Assembly (NCBI GenBank): GCA_903831165.1
Contig: CAIKWV010000487.1
Span: forward strand, 1-6,083
Origin: an uncultured cyanobacterium
GTDB taxonomy: Bacteria; Cyanobacteriota; Cyanobacteriia; PCC-6307; Cyanobiaceae
Length of the DNA: 6,083 nt
Reading direction: 5' to 3'
The first letter of the stretch is position 1. Each line of letters opens with the position of its first letter. This document shows, in pieces, positions 1 through 5,167 of the stretch. Under the pieces are notes generated by a model. It searched no databases, was not told the DNA's origin, and saw only the letters and a program-made list of their open reading frames with translations. Made by a program: the position numbers and the translations under genes.

Positions 1-142
1 CTGCGGCCCCCACGGCGATCTGCTGCTGGCGGCCCGCCCCGAAGCCACCCTGCTGATCGCCGACTGCCGGCCCAGCGATTACGGCCCCACCCATCCGGCC
101 GGCAGCCGCTACCACGACGATCTCCGGCCGGAGCTCTACTGA
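1..142 (+). CDS. C-terminal fragment of a probable carbon-nitrogen hydrolase (nitrilase superfamily)
   Basis: The reading frame is open from base 2 and ends at TGA 140-142, leaving 46 residues; the 5' end lies outside the window. The visible tail has the pattern of nitrilase-superfamily C-termini: a turn of the form GPHGDLL (compare 'dPdGevl'), a hydrophobic strand LLIADC (compare 'lLvAeiDl'), and a closing segment ending RPELY, a common family ending (RRPELY). Members are soluble enzymes that hydrolyse C-N bonds of nitriles, amides or carbamoyl compounds through a Glu-Lys-Cys triad. None of the catalytic residues lies in this fragment, so substrate and activity cannot be judged. The family call rests only on the tail. 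The gene is followed 68 bases later by a same-strand small gene. Confidence 0.55.
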   Translation, partial: CGPHGDLLLAARPEATLLIADCRPSDYGPTHPAGSRYHDDLRPELY

Positions 143-210
143 AGCTGGCGCGCAGGGCCACGGCCGCCCAGCGGCCCTCCATAGGCTGGCCACCTGCGAG
201 AGCGCCATCG

Positions 211-495
211 ATGAGCTCCAGTTCCCTTCCCAATTCCTCCGATCTGGCCCGCTACCTGGAGAGCCGCGGCGAGTTGGGCAAACCCTGGATGTGGCATCTG
301 CTGCGGCTGGCCAAACTCAAGGAGGCCAAGGACACGATGGAGCCCCAGGAGTTCGTGGAACGGCTGGGCGAGGCCCATGCCGACCTGATGCGCCTCGGCG
401 AGTTCTGGAAAGGCCGCGAAGCCGAAGTGTTCAGCGGCCGCTACCAGCCCTCCAGCGTGATCGAACCGCTGCCCGGCTCCGCCGACGATCGCTGA
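211..495 (+). CDS. Small conserved-hypothetical soluble protein, 94 residues
   Basis: Starts at ATG 211 and stops at TGA 493-495. I do not recognise a named domain. The protein is predicted mostly alpha-helical and charged, with no signal peptide or membrane segment. Notable features are a Trp-containing stretch GKPWMWHLLRLAKLKEA (about residues 23-39), a second amphipathic segment around residues 44-62 (PQEFVERLGEAHADLMRLG), a FWKGREAEVF motif near residues 64-73, and a Pro-rich tail (VIEPLPGS). Codon use shows the strong third-position G/C bias of the neighbouring real genes, which supports it being coding. A weak GAG purine stretch lies upstream of the start. It sits between the hydrolase fragment and the membrane-protein gene, all on the plus strand with gaps of 68 and 63 bases, so co-transcription is possible. 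Function unknown. Confidence 0.75.
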   Translation: MSSSSLPNSSDLARYLESRGELGKPWMWHLLRLAKLKEAKDTMEPQEFVERLGEAHADLMRLGEFWKGREAEVFSGRYQPSSVIEPLPGSADDR

Positions 496-558
496 GCGGA
501 ATCTCAGCCAGCGGACCAACGTCCATCCCCAACGCCAACAACAGCTGCTTCAGGACCG

Positions 559-1341
559 ATGAGCAACGGCGCCCGCTATTACCCGATGGCCGCCCTGATC
601 CGCCTGACGCTGATCAGCCTGTATCTGGCCCTGGTGCTGCCCCTGCCGCTGCTGGCCCCGAGCGCCTTGCGGCCCTGGATGGCCCTGGCCCTGGTCACGG
701 GCCTGGGGCTGATCGTGGCGATCACCAGTGAGCGGGTGGAACTGGACGAACGGGGACTGCGGGTGGGCCATCCCCCCTGGTGCGCCTGGTGGCTGCGGCG
801 GGGCTGGAGCCTGGACTGGCCGGCCATCACCGGCCTGACCCCGGTGGCCACCAGCCAGGGCGGCCGGGTGTTCTACGTGCGCAGCCAGCCGCTCTCTGCG
901 CAGCCGGAGCCGGCCGGGACCAACGCCAGGGGCCCGGAGCCCATGGCTGGCGAAGGGAGCGAATCCTGGGCAGACATCAAGTTCGGCTTGTCGACTGAGG
1001 CTCAACGGGGACCTAACAAGCCATCGACGCTTGAAGCTGGGACGGAAGCCGAATCGGGGGCTGGTGCGCAGACGATCGATGGGGTTGGGGCCGTTGCTCA
1101 ATCAGGTTCTGGCACGCGTCCTCGATCCGGATCTGGCCGCTCCTATCTGCTGCCCCAGCGCATTGCCGGGTTTGAGGATTTTCTGGAGCGCTTCAGCGCC
1201 GCCAGCGGCATCGACACCCGTGCGGTGGGACGCATCACTCCACCCTGGACCTACCAGCTGCTGGCCCTGCTGAGCGGCCTGTTGCTTGCCGGTGAGATCG
1301 GACTGTTCGCCTTGGGGCCAACCCTGCCCGGCGGAACCTGA
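559..1341 (+). CDS. Conserved-hypothetical membrane protein, 260 residues, with internal hydrophilic insertion
   Basis: ATG 559 is preceded by AGGA at 552-555; stop is TGA 1339-1341. The N-terminus has two hydrophobic segments (about residues 12-33 and 40-56). A cytoplasmic-looking region rich in beta and Trp follows (about 58-109: VELDERGLRVG, then WWLRRGWSLDWPAITGL, then RVFYVRSQ), which looks like half of a bacterial PH-like fold. Residues 111-194 are hydrophilic and low-complexity (Ala, Gly, Ser, Glu, Pro). The ordered sequence then resumes with SYLLPQRIAGFEDFLERF (195-212) and ends in a third hydrophobic segment (about 231-252). The two ordered halves read as one domain split by the insertion. 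The PH-like comparison (as in YdbT/YdbS-type membrane proteins) is my inference from layout, not a motif match. Function unknown. Confidence 0.7.
   Translation: MSNGARYYPMAALIRLTLISLYLALVLPLPLLAPSALRPWMALALVTGLGLIVAITSERVELDERGLRVGHPPWCAWWLRRGWSLDWPAITGLTPVATSQGGRVFYVRSQPLSAQPEPAGTNARGPEPMAGEGSESWADIKFGLSTEAQRGPNKPSTLEAGTEAESGAGAQTIDGVGAVAQSGSGTRPRSGSGRSYLLPQRIAGFEDFLERFSAASGIDTRAVGRITPPWTYQLLALLSGLLLAGEIGLFALGPTLPGGT
889..1140 (+). other. In-frame low-complexity insertion within the membrane-protein gene
   Basis: This segment codes residues 111-194, between a predicted strand (RVFYVRSQ) and the SYLLPQ segment that would normally continue it. It is poor in hydrophobics and rich in Gly, Ser, Ala, Glu and Pro, with weakly repeated units such as AESGAGAQ, AQSGSGT and RSGSGRS. 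Base composition differs from the host gene: bases 961-1020 hold 33 G/C of 60, while 601-660 hold 43 of 60. The reading frame is kept. Boundaries are approximate because they rest on where ordered-looking protein sequence stops and resumes. Confidence 0.5.
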
Positions 1342-1381
1342 TCAAAACGGAGCCAAGCCACTCCGATCAACCTGGATCAGG
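1337..1381. terminator. Convergent hairpin between membrane-protein and response-regulator genes
   Basis: Nested inverted repeats lie in the 50-base gap between the converging genes. The outer arms are CCTGATC (1337-1343) and GATCAGG (1375-1381), a perfect 7-base match. The inner arms are CGGAG (1348-1352) and CTCCG (1361-1365) around an 8-base loop. Read on the minus strand, the inner hairpin is followed directly by TTTT, the layout of a short intrinsic terminator for the response regulator. On the plus strand the left outer arm overlaps the stop codon of the membrane-protein gene and no T-run follows, so termination in that direction is less certain. Confidence 0.45.
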
Positions 1382-1391
1382 CCGACCCCAA

Positions 1392-2171
1392 TCAAGCCAA
1401 CCTGACGCCGCTGGCCTGGCTGGCCAGCAGACTGGGCGCCGTCACCACCGCCGATTCGTCCTGGTCGGGCAGGGTGTCCAGGCTGAAGCGATAGCCCTGC
1501 TGACGCATCGTTTCGATGCCGCCGCCATCGCCAAGGCCCGCTTGCTCCAGTTTGCGGCGCAGGGTCAGCACCTGGGTGTCGACCGAGCGGGGGCCGCCAC
1601 TGAAGGGGGGCCAGGCCATGCGCAGCAGCTCTTGGCGGGTGCGCACCACACCAGGGGGCATCAACAGAGCACAGAGCAGGGCGAATTCGCGGGGGCTGAG
1701 CTCCACCGGCTGATCCCGCAGGGTGACCTGGCGCAGCAGCAGATGCACCTCCAACGGCCCCACGCAGACCCGCTCCTGCAGACCGCTGCCGCTGCGGCGC
1801 AACAAGGTGCGGCAACGAGCCGCCAGCTCCTCAAGGCCGAAGGGTTTGCGCAACACATCGTCAGCGCCCGCATCCAGCAAGGCCACCACCGGCTCGGAGC
1901 CAGAGCGGGCCGTGAGCACCATCACGGCGCAGTGCAACTGGCTGGCCAGACGCAGGGCGGAAGTCTCCTCCAGCAGTTCGGCGCTGACGAGCAGATCGGG
2001 GGATTGGTCGTGGCAGATTTCCAGGGCCTCGCGGGCCGTGGCCACCGCCGCCGCCAGATGGCCATCCTGACGAAGTCTTTGCGCCAACACGGTGCGCAAA
2101 GTGGCGTGGGGATCAACCACCAACACACGCTTGGGATGGCCTGAGGATTCGCTCACCGACTGCTGCACCAT
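1392..2171 (-). CDS. OmpR/PhoB-family response regulator with degenerate receiver domain
   Basis: 259 residues, ATG at 2169-2171, stop at 1392-1394. Residues about 14-126 form a CheY-like receiver; residues about 134-231 form an OmpR/PhoB winged-helix DNA-binding domain (LSPREFALLCALL, then recognition-helix region RSVDTQVLTLRRKLE, then wing MRQQGYRF). The receiver is incomplete. The acidic pair is reduced to Asp20 followed by Pro21, and the phosphoacceptor position, six residues after Pro58 in the 'PDLxxxD' strand, is Ala64 with Glu65 next to it. The switch Thr87 (LTA) and Lys109 (RKPF) are kept. Conventional Asp phosphorylation is therefore unlikely, so this is probably a phosphorylation-independent atypical regulator. 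Cyanobacterial NblR is a known atypical regulator, but I cannot say this is its ortholog. No histidine kinase is adjacent. The Shine-Dalgarno GAGG lies 8 bases before the start and inside a predicted stem. Confidence 0.92.
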   Translation of the reverse strand: MVQQSVSESSGHPKRVLVVDPHATLRTVLAQRLRQDGHLAAAVATAREALEICHDQSPDLLVSAELLEETSALRLASQLHCAVMVLTARSGSEPVVALLDAGADDVLRKPFGLEELAARCRTLLRRSGSGLQERVCVGPLEVHLLLRQVTLRDQPVELSPREFALLCALLMPPGVVRTRQELLRMAWPPFSGGPRSVDTQVLTLRRKLEQAGLGDGGGIETMRQQGYRFSLDTLPDQDESAVVTAPSLLASQASGVRLA

Positions 2172-2203
2172 CCGAAAAGCCTCAACGTCAGGGATGAGGG
2201 CTT
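2172..2203 (-). promoter_or_regulatory. Leader stem covering the response-regulator ribosome-binding site
   Basis: Read on the minus strand, AAGCCCTCA (2203-2195) can pair with TGAGGCTT (2184-2177) across a 10-base loop: eight base pairs with a single bulged base. The 3' arm contains GAGG (2183-2180), the only good Shine-Dalgarno sequence for the regulator gene, 8 bases before its ATG. The pairing would hide the ribosome-binding site. The pairing is seen directly; a regulatory role is inference. Confidence 0.4.
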
Positions 2204-2228
2204 GGCATCAGAGGGAATTGTCAGTTTG

Positions 2229-2244
2229 CCAACATCCCCCAACA
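2229..2244. repeat. Phased direct repeat in divergent region, possible operator
   Basis: CCAACA occurs at 2229-2234 and again at 2239-2244 (minus strand TGTTGG, 4 bases, TGTTGG), a start-to-start distance of 10 bases, about one helical turn. OmpR/PhoB-family regulators typically bind tandem direct half-sites spaced by 10-11 bases, and such a regulator is encoded 58 bases away. Six-base repeats can arise by chance, so this is only a candidate operator. I found no convincing -10/-35 pair elsewhere in 2172-2500. Confidence 0.25.
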
Positions 2245-2500
2245 CGGCGCCACAAGCATCGAATGCACCTAACTTAACGTTGCTTTCGCCATCAAGCGGG
2301 TATCGAGTGCTTCCTTTGACCCTTTTCACTTTGGTTTGCTGACGCAATCGGGATCAAAGGGGATCGGCGATCGGAGACCGCATCCCGGCGGTGAGGCCAG
2401 CATCCGCGAACGGGGCGGGCATCCGACCGGCGGCTGTAGCGGCTCGGGCCCGCCAGGGGCTGCGTCACACGACAGAATGGGCCAACGGGTTGGAGCCCCC

Positions 2501-2767
2501 ATGACATCCCTGCAACATCCCGACGCCATTCGCCACTTCCAGTCCCTGTGCGACGCCTGCCAGGAGCTGGCCCATCGCCACCACGGCCCGGGCGAACTTC
2601 GCCTCTATGCCGACGGCTATCTGCACGCCCTGCGGCGCACGGCCGTGCTCGATCCCATCTCCCAGCGACGCCTGGAGGAGCTGATGGATCGCTGGATCAT
2701 GGATCCCTCGGCCTTCATCGGCGCCGACGGCGACCGCCGCACCCTGTTCGAGAGCGGTCGGGTTTAA
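2501..2767 (+). CDS. DUF6761 family small cyanobacterial protein, 88 residues
   Basis: I chose ATG 2501 because GGAG at 2492-2495 is 5 bases upstream and family-like sequence begins here; the frame is open further upstream but the extra residues are Gly/Arg-rich and unlike a protein start. Stop is TAA at 2765-2767. The sequence has features I associate with the small cyanobacterial DUF6761 family: LRLYADGYLHALRR (about residues 33-46), LDPISQRRLEELMDRWI (50-66) and DPSAFIGADGD (68-78). It is soluble and helical, with no signal peptide. Cys17 and Cys20 form a CxxC, but no second pair is present, so metal binding is not implied. Function is not known to me. It stands alone, divergent from the response regulator. 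Confidence 0.75.
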   Translation: MTSLQHPDAIRHFQSLCDACQELAHRHHGPGELRLYADGYLHALRRTAVLDPISQRRLEELMDRWIMDPSAFIGADGDRRTLFESGRV

Positions 2768-2775
2768 CAGCCTGG

Positions 2776-2806
2776 TGGCCATGGACCTCGCCGAGCGAGA
2801 AGGCCA
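2776..2806 (+). terminator. Hairpin just downstream of the DUF6761 gene
   Basis: An inner stem CTCGC (2787-2791) and GCGAG (2795-2799) with a 3-base loop is enclosed by TGGCC (2776-2780) and GGCCA (2802-2806) across an asymmetric interior loop. It begins 8 bases after the stop codon, a usual place for a terminator. No T-run follows, so it is at best a non-canonical terminator or an RNA-stabilising 3' structure. Confidence 0.25.
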
Positions 2807-3058
2807 ACACACTTCATACCAACCAGCCCAGCCGGTCTCTGACCGATTCGCCCAGGCTGCCGGGAACAGATCTCCCCCGCCGCCTCGGCCATGCCAGCCC
2901 CAAGCCGGGCCGCTGATCCCATAGCTCGGAGGCATCCTTCAAACCTGTGCTGCCGGATCCCTTCGAATCAGCCACCAGGCTCCGCGGCAACTGAATGGAA
3001 TGGAACAGCTCATCGAGAAGGGATGGTCTGGATCGGCCCAGTTCGCGGGTGCGCATCA

Positions 3059-3137
3059 GGGCCGATGCCAATGGCTCCGAAGTGCCGCTTTGAGGGCGCA
3101 ACGGGGCCGATGCGAAGGCTCAGATGGCTCAGAAGTG
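3059..3137. repeat. Imperfect direct repeat, about 45-53 base period
   Basis: GGGCCGATGC occurs at 3059-3068 and 3104-3113. A second shared block, ATGGCTCCGAAGTG at 3071-3084, matches ATGGCTCAGAAGTG at 3124-3137 at 13 of 14 positions. The two blocks keep their order, with about 8 extra bases between them in the second copy. This fits an old local duplication followed by insertion or deletion in non-coding DNA. Confidence 0.5.
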
Positions 3138-3219
3138 ACTTGACGCCGCAAGACCCTAACCGCCTCGGCGACGATCAACTGGCCAACAGCTTCCTGTCAT
3201 CAGCGACATCAAGGAACAT

Positions 3220-3257
3220 ACGGGCGGGCCCGTCAGCCGTCCATGCACCACTGGTGC
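3220..3257 (-). terminator. Pair of hairpins downstream of the glutaredoxin gene
   Basis: Two inverted repeats lie 10-47 bases past the glutaredoxin stop codon on the minus strand: GCACC/GGTGC (3245-3249 with 3253-3257, 3-base loop) and ACGGG/CCCGT (3220-3224 with 3229-3233, 4-base loop). Neither is followed by a T-run. Position at the end of the four-gene cluster suggests a transcription end or 3' protection, but sequence alone does not prove it. Confidence 0.3.
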
Positions 3258-3266
3258 CCCAGGGCT

Positions 3267-3590
3267 TCAGGAGGCCAGGGCCACCTCAAGCTTCTCGCGC
3301 AGCTCGCCGCTGTTGTACATCTCGATCAGGATGTCGGAGCCGCCCAGGAACTCGCCCTTGACATACACCTGGGGGATCGTCGGCCATTCGGAAAACTCCT
3401 TGATGCCCTGACGAATCTCAGGATCAGAGAGCACGTCGAAGGTTTCAAACGACACGCCGAGGGCATGCAGGATCTGGACGACGTTGTTGGAGAAACCGCA
3501 CTGAGGCATCAGTTTGGTGCCCTTCATGAAGACCCGCACCGGGCTGCTGCTGACCAGGGTTTCAATGCGTTGCTGGGTGGTCGGATCCAT
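3267..3590 (-). CDS. grxD: CGFS-type monothiol glutaredoxin (Grx4/GrxD family)
   Basis: I chose ATG at 3588-3590, giving 107 residues, the usual cyanobacterial length; a TTG at 3602 would add four residues and overlap the upstream stop codon. Visible motifs are FMKGTK (Lys23, glutathione contact), active site CGFS at 31-34 in the context [31 protein letters not shown] (69-84, with the cis-Pro TIP) and the GGSD glutathione-binding turn (83-86). Family members act in the cytosol and, as glutathione-coordinated dimers, hold and pass on [2Fe-2S] clusters rather than serving as general disulphide reductases. The partner bolA gene ends 8 bases upstream, so the two are very likely translationally coupled. 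No clear Shine-Dalgarno sequence precedes the start, which fits dependence on translation of bolA. The sequence is full length with no missing key residue. Confidence 0.95.
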   Translation of the reverse strand: MDPTTQQRIETLVSSSPVRVFMKGTKLMPQCGFSNNVVQILHALGVSFETFDVLSDPEIRQGIKEFSEWPTIPQVYVKGEFLGGSDILIEMYNSGELREKLEVALAS

Positions 3591-3598
3591 GGGTGGAT

Positions 3599-3829
3599 TC
3601 AAGGAGTGGAAGTCTGCACGGCCAGGGCGTGAATCGCCTCGCTGGCCAATTCACCGCGCAGGGCGCCGTAGACCAGCTGGTGCTGGCGCACCCGGTTGAG
3701 GCCGGCGAAGGCGGCGGACACCACCTTCACCTGCAGATGGTCACCGCCACCGGTGAGATCCTCGACCTCCACGGCGGCATCGGGCAGGGCGCGACGGATG
3801 GCATCCCTGACCTGATCCGGTTGAACCAT
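3599..3829 (-). CDS. bolA: BolA-like protein, partner of CGFS glutaredoxin
   Basis: 76 residues from ATG 3827-3829 to TGA 3599-3601; this is the short single-domain form. Family hallmarks are the early helix ([19 protein letters not shown]), a Gly-rich loop with DH (residues 27-31), the strand [13 protein letters not shown] (32-44), the core [16 protein letters not shown] (46-61, compare 'R-HR-vy--l') and the closing IHALAVQT (66-73). His31, His50 and His67 are candidates for cluster or partner contacts; BolA proteins form [2Fe-2S] heterodimers with CGFS glutaredoxins using a histidine. Immediate linkage to the glutaredoxin gene supports that role here. No Shine-Dalgarno sequence is visible; the upstream gene ends 33 bases before. 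It is a short YrbA/IbaG-like form rather than the longer E. coli BolA, so the symbol marks the family only. Confidence 0.88.
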   Translation of the reverse strand: MVQPDQVRDAIRRALPDAAVEVEDLTGGGDHLQVKVVSAAFAGLNRVRQHQLVYGALRGELASEAIHALAVQTSTP

Positions 3830-3862
3830 GACGCAGCTGGGGGGCAGGGGTGCAGCGGGAAT

Positions 3863-4441
3863 CTAGTTGCCAGCAGCCGCACCGGCGGCATAGGGGGTGG
3901 CCACGAAGCCGATCTCCACCAGCTGCTGGTAGGCCTTGCGCCCCTGCTCCGAAGCCGGCGTGGTGGCGGTCAACACCTCCACCAACAGGGGTACGGCCAC
4001 CTCCGGCTGGCCCTGGCGACGAAACAGAGCCGCCAGGCGCATGTTGGCCTGGGCCAGCAGCTCGATCGACTGCCGTCCCTTGTCGTCCATCTCCCGGGGG
4101 ATGCGGGCATCGAGACCGCGGAAGGCACCGGCAATGGTGCGGTAGAAGCCCGAAAGCTGCTTGCTGGCGACGCGCGCGTCGTCATAGAGGCGGCGGGCCT
4201 CCACCAGATTGCCGGCGGCGGCGGCGGCATCGCCACGGGCCAGCAACTGGCGCACGGCCGCCACATCGAAGGCCGTGCCAGCAGCCGGTGCCGCTGGGGC
4301 GGCCTCGCTCTGGGCCCGGGCCACCGGGGCCACGAACGGGGAGACCAGGGCCAGCAGGCCGAGGCTCAGCCCCAGGACCCGGCCTTGCAAACGAAGCGAG
4401 GTCCTGGGAGCGGAGGCGTGGGGAGAATCGGGCCTGATCAC
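3863..4441 (-). CDS. Secreted helical-repeat (TPR-like) conserved-hypothetical protein
   Basis: 192 residues from a GTG start at 4439-4441 to TAG at 3863-3865. A basic N-terminus is followed by a hydrophobic core (residues 22-41) and an ARA site, so a Sec signal peptide with cleavage after Ala43 is likely; the product would be periplasmic or lumenal. An Ala/Pro linker (44-56) leads to a helical body: VRQLLARGDAAAAAGNLVEARRLYDDARVASKQ (61-93) has the small/large residue pattern of a tetratricopeptide repeat, and QSIELLAQANMRLAALFRRQGQPEVAVPLLVEVL (about 123-156) looks like a second one. The start is uncertain: no ATG lies before the signal segment, a TTG at residue 18 is an alternative, and no ribosome-binding site is clear. 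It lies 27 bases after plsC and 33 before bolA in the same direction. TPR-like proteins are usually protein-binding scaffolds; the partner is unknown. Confidence 0.7.
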   Translation of the reverse strand: MIRPDSPHASAPRTSLRLQGRVLGLSLGLLALVSPFVAPVARAQSEAAPAAPAAGTAFDVAAVRQLLARGDAAAAAGNLVEARRLYDDARVASKQLSGFYRTIAGAFRGLDARIPREMDDKGRQSIELLAQANMRLAALFRRQGQPEVAVPLLVEVLTATTPASEQGRKAYQQLVEIGFVATPYAAGAAAGN

Positions 4442-4468
4442 GATGACGCCGAAGGGGTGTGGCGAACT

Positions 4469-5167
4469 CTAGGTGCGGCTGATCGGGCGACCCACCGCCG
4501 TACGGGCCGCTTGCTCGGCCGACTCCATCGCCAGGCCCAGGTCGTGGGTGAAGCGGCGGGCGGCGTCCCGACCCTGCCCACTGGGCCACAGGGGCGACCC
4601 GAAGCAGACGGCCGCCCCATCCCCCAGCCGCGGCTGGGGATGGCCATAGGCGATGCCCACCGGCACCACCGGCACGGCGATGCCCTGGGCCGCCGCCATC
4701 TGGGCCAGACGGGCCAGTCCCTGCTGCAGCCGGATCCCCCCGTCATCGCGATGGATGCGCCCCTCGGGGAAGACCACCAACTGCTGGCCATTGCCGAGCA
4801 GATCGATGGCGTAGCGCAGGCTCGCCAGGGTGGGGCGCCCCTGATCGACGGGGAAGCAGCCGAGCCGGTGCAGAAACCAGCCCTGCAGCCCCTTCATCTC
4901 ATCAATGGTGACCATGAAGCGGCAATCCCGCCCCGTGACCCGGCGACCGGCGGCGTGGGGCAGCAGCAGGGCATCCCAGCGGGCGCGGTGGGTGGGGGCC
5001 AGCAAGACGGCGCCGTCGCGGGGCAGATGCTGCCGGTCCAGCACCCGCACACCATCGAAATAGCCGGGCAGGGCCAGATCGTGGGTGAGCAGGATCGCCA
5101 GCGGCGCCAGCCAGGGGCTGATGCCGGTCCCCAGACACCGTTGCCGTTCCTGGGCGAGTTGATTCAT
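4469..5167 (-). CDS. plsC: PlsC-family 1-acyl-sn-glycerol-3-phosphate acyltransferase
   Basis: Transfers an acyl chain to lysophosphatidic acid (or a similar lysolipid) at the membrane surface to give phosphatidic acid. I prefer ATG 5165-5167 (232 residues); a GTG at 5260 would add 31 Gln/Ser-rich residues. The acyltransferase blocks appear in order: block I HRARWD (His60-X4-Asp65, catalytic), block II GCFPVDQGR (103-111), block III FPEGRIH (133-139, catalytic Glu135) and block IV VPVVPVG (165-171). Block III differs from the textbook FPEGTRS: after Glu-Gly comes Arg-Ile-His, so phosphate recognition or acceptor choice may differ. The N-terminal part (SPWLAPLAILL) is moderately hydrophobic and could sit in the membrane. 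It is the first gene of the minus-strand cluster and diverges from pdxJ. It could also be a paralog with a different lysolipid substrate. Confidence 0.88.
   Translation of the reverse strand: MNQLAQERQRCLGTGISPWLAPLAILLTHDLALPGYFDGVRVLDRQHLPRDGAVLLAPTHRARWDALLLPHAAGRRVTGRDCRFMVTIDEMKGLQGWFLHRLGCFPVDQGRPTLASLRYAIDLLGNGQQLVVFPEGRIHRDDGGIRLQQGLARLAQMAAAQGIAVPVVPVGIAYGHPQPRLGDGAAVCFGSPLWPSGQGRDAARRFTHDLGLAMESAEQAARTAVGRPISRT

Larger units (their letters stand above)
2172..2500. other. Divergent intergenic region between response regulator and DUF6761 gene
   Basis: 329 bases without a supported gene. The stretch from about 2205 to 2345 is less GC-rich than the flanking genes and is the likely place for both promoters. 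A TTGACC at 2316-2321 resembles a plus-strand -35 box, but no good -10 follows at the right distance. Bases 2350-2460 are GC-rich with short GATC-containing echoes (GGGATC, GGCGATCGG) and no open frame with coding-like codon use. The plus-strand frame of the DUF6761 gene stays open upstream, but its upstream part looks non-coding. Confidence 0.5.
2768..3266. other. About 500 bases without a convincing gene
   Basis: Several frames are open here but none looks coding. The longest plus frame (from 2891) has only about half of its early codons ending in G or C, far below pdxJ (18 of the first 20) and the other real genes. A minus-strand frame (3101 to 2814, TTG start, internal ATG at 3056) reaches about two thirds in its first 50 codons and gives a more protein-like middle (SLLDELFHSIQLPRSLVADS), but I recognise nothing and it lacks a clear ribosome-binding site. 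It could be a decayed gene or a spacer. The region also holds an imperfect direct repeat and two hairpins near its right end. Confidence 0.5.

Noticed and set aside
1542..2144. Plus-strand open frame of 200 codons opposite the response regulator
   Set aside because: The minus-strand protein has clear receiver and winged-helix domains; the plus-strand product is Gln/Ala-rich shadow sequence.
2264..2285. CCTAACTTAACGTT considered as a cyanobacterial Pho box
   Set aside because: Only one imperfect half-site is present; a second unit at the required spacing is missing.
2274..2306. TTAACG and TATCGA as a plus-strand promoter for the DUF6761 gene
   Set aside because: The spacing is 21 bases and both boxes are poor matches.
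2940..2985. TTCGAATC at about 2962 resembling a tRNA T-loop, followed by a CCACCA-like string
   Set aside because: The five bases on either side cannot form a T-stem, and no anticodon or acceptor stem is present upstream.
2891..3361. Plus-strand 156-codon frame in the gap before and into the glutaredoxin gene
   Set aside because: Only about half of the first 40 codons end in G or C, unlike true genes here, and it overlaps the end of the glutaredoxin gene.
4852..4880. GGGAAGCAGCCGAG resembling the conserved SRP RNA domain IV sequence
   Set aside because: It lies inside plsC coding sequence and has no flanking SRP RNA hairpin; chance similarity.
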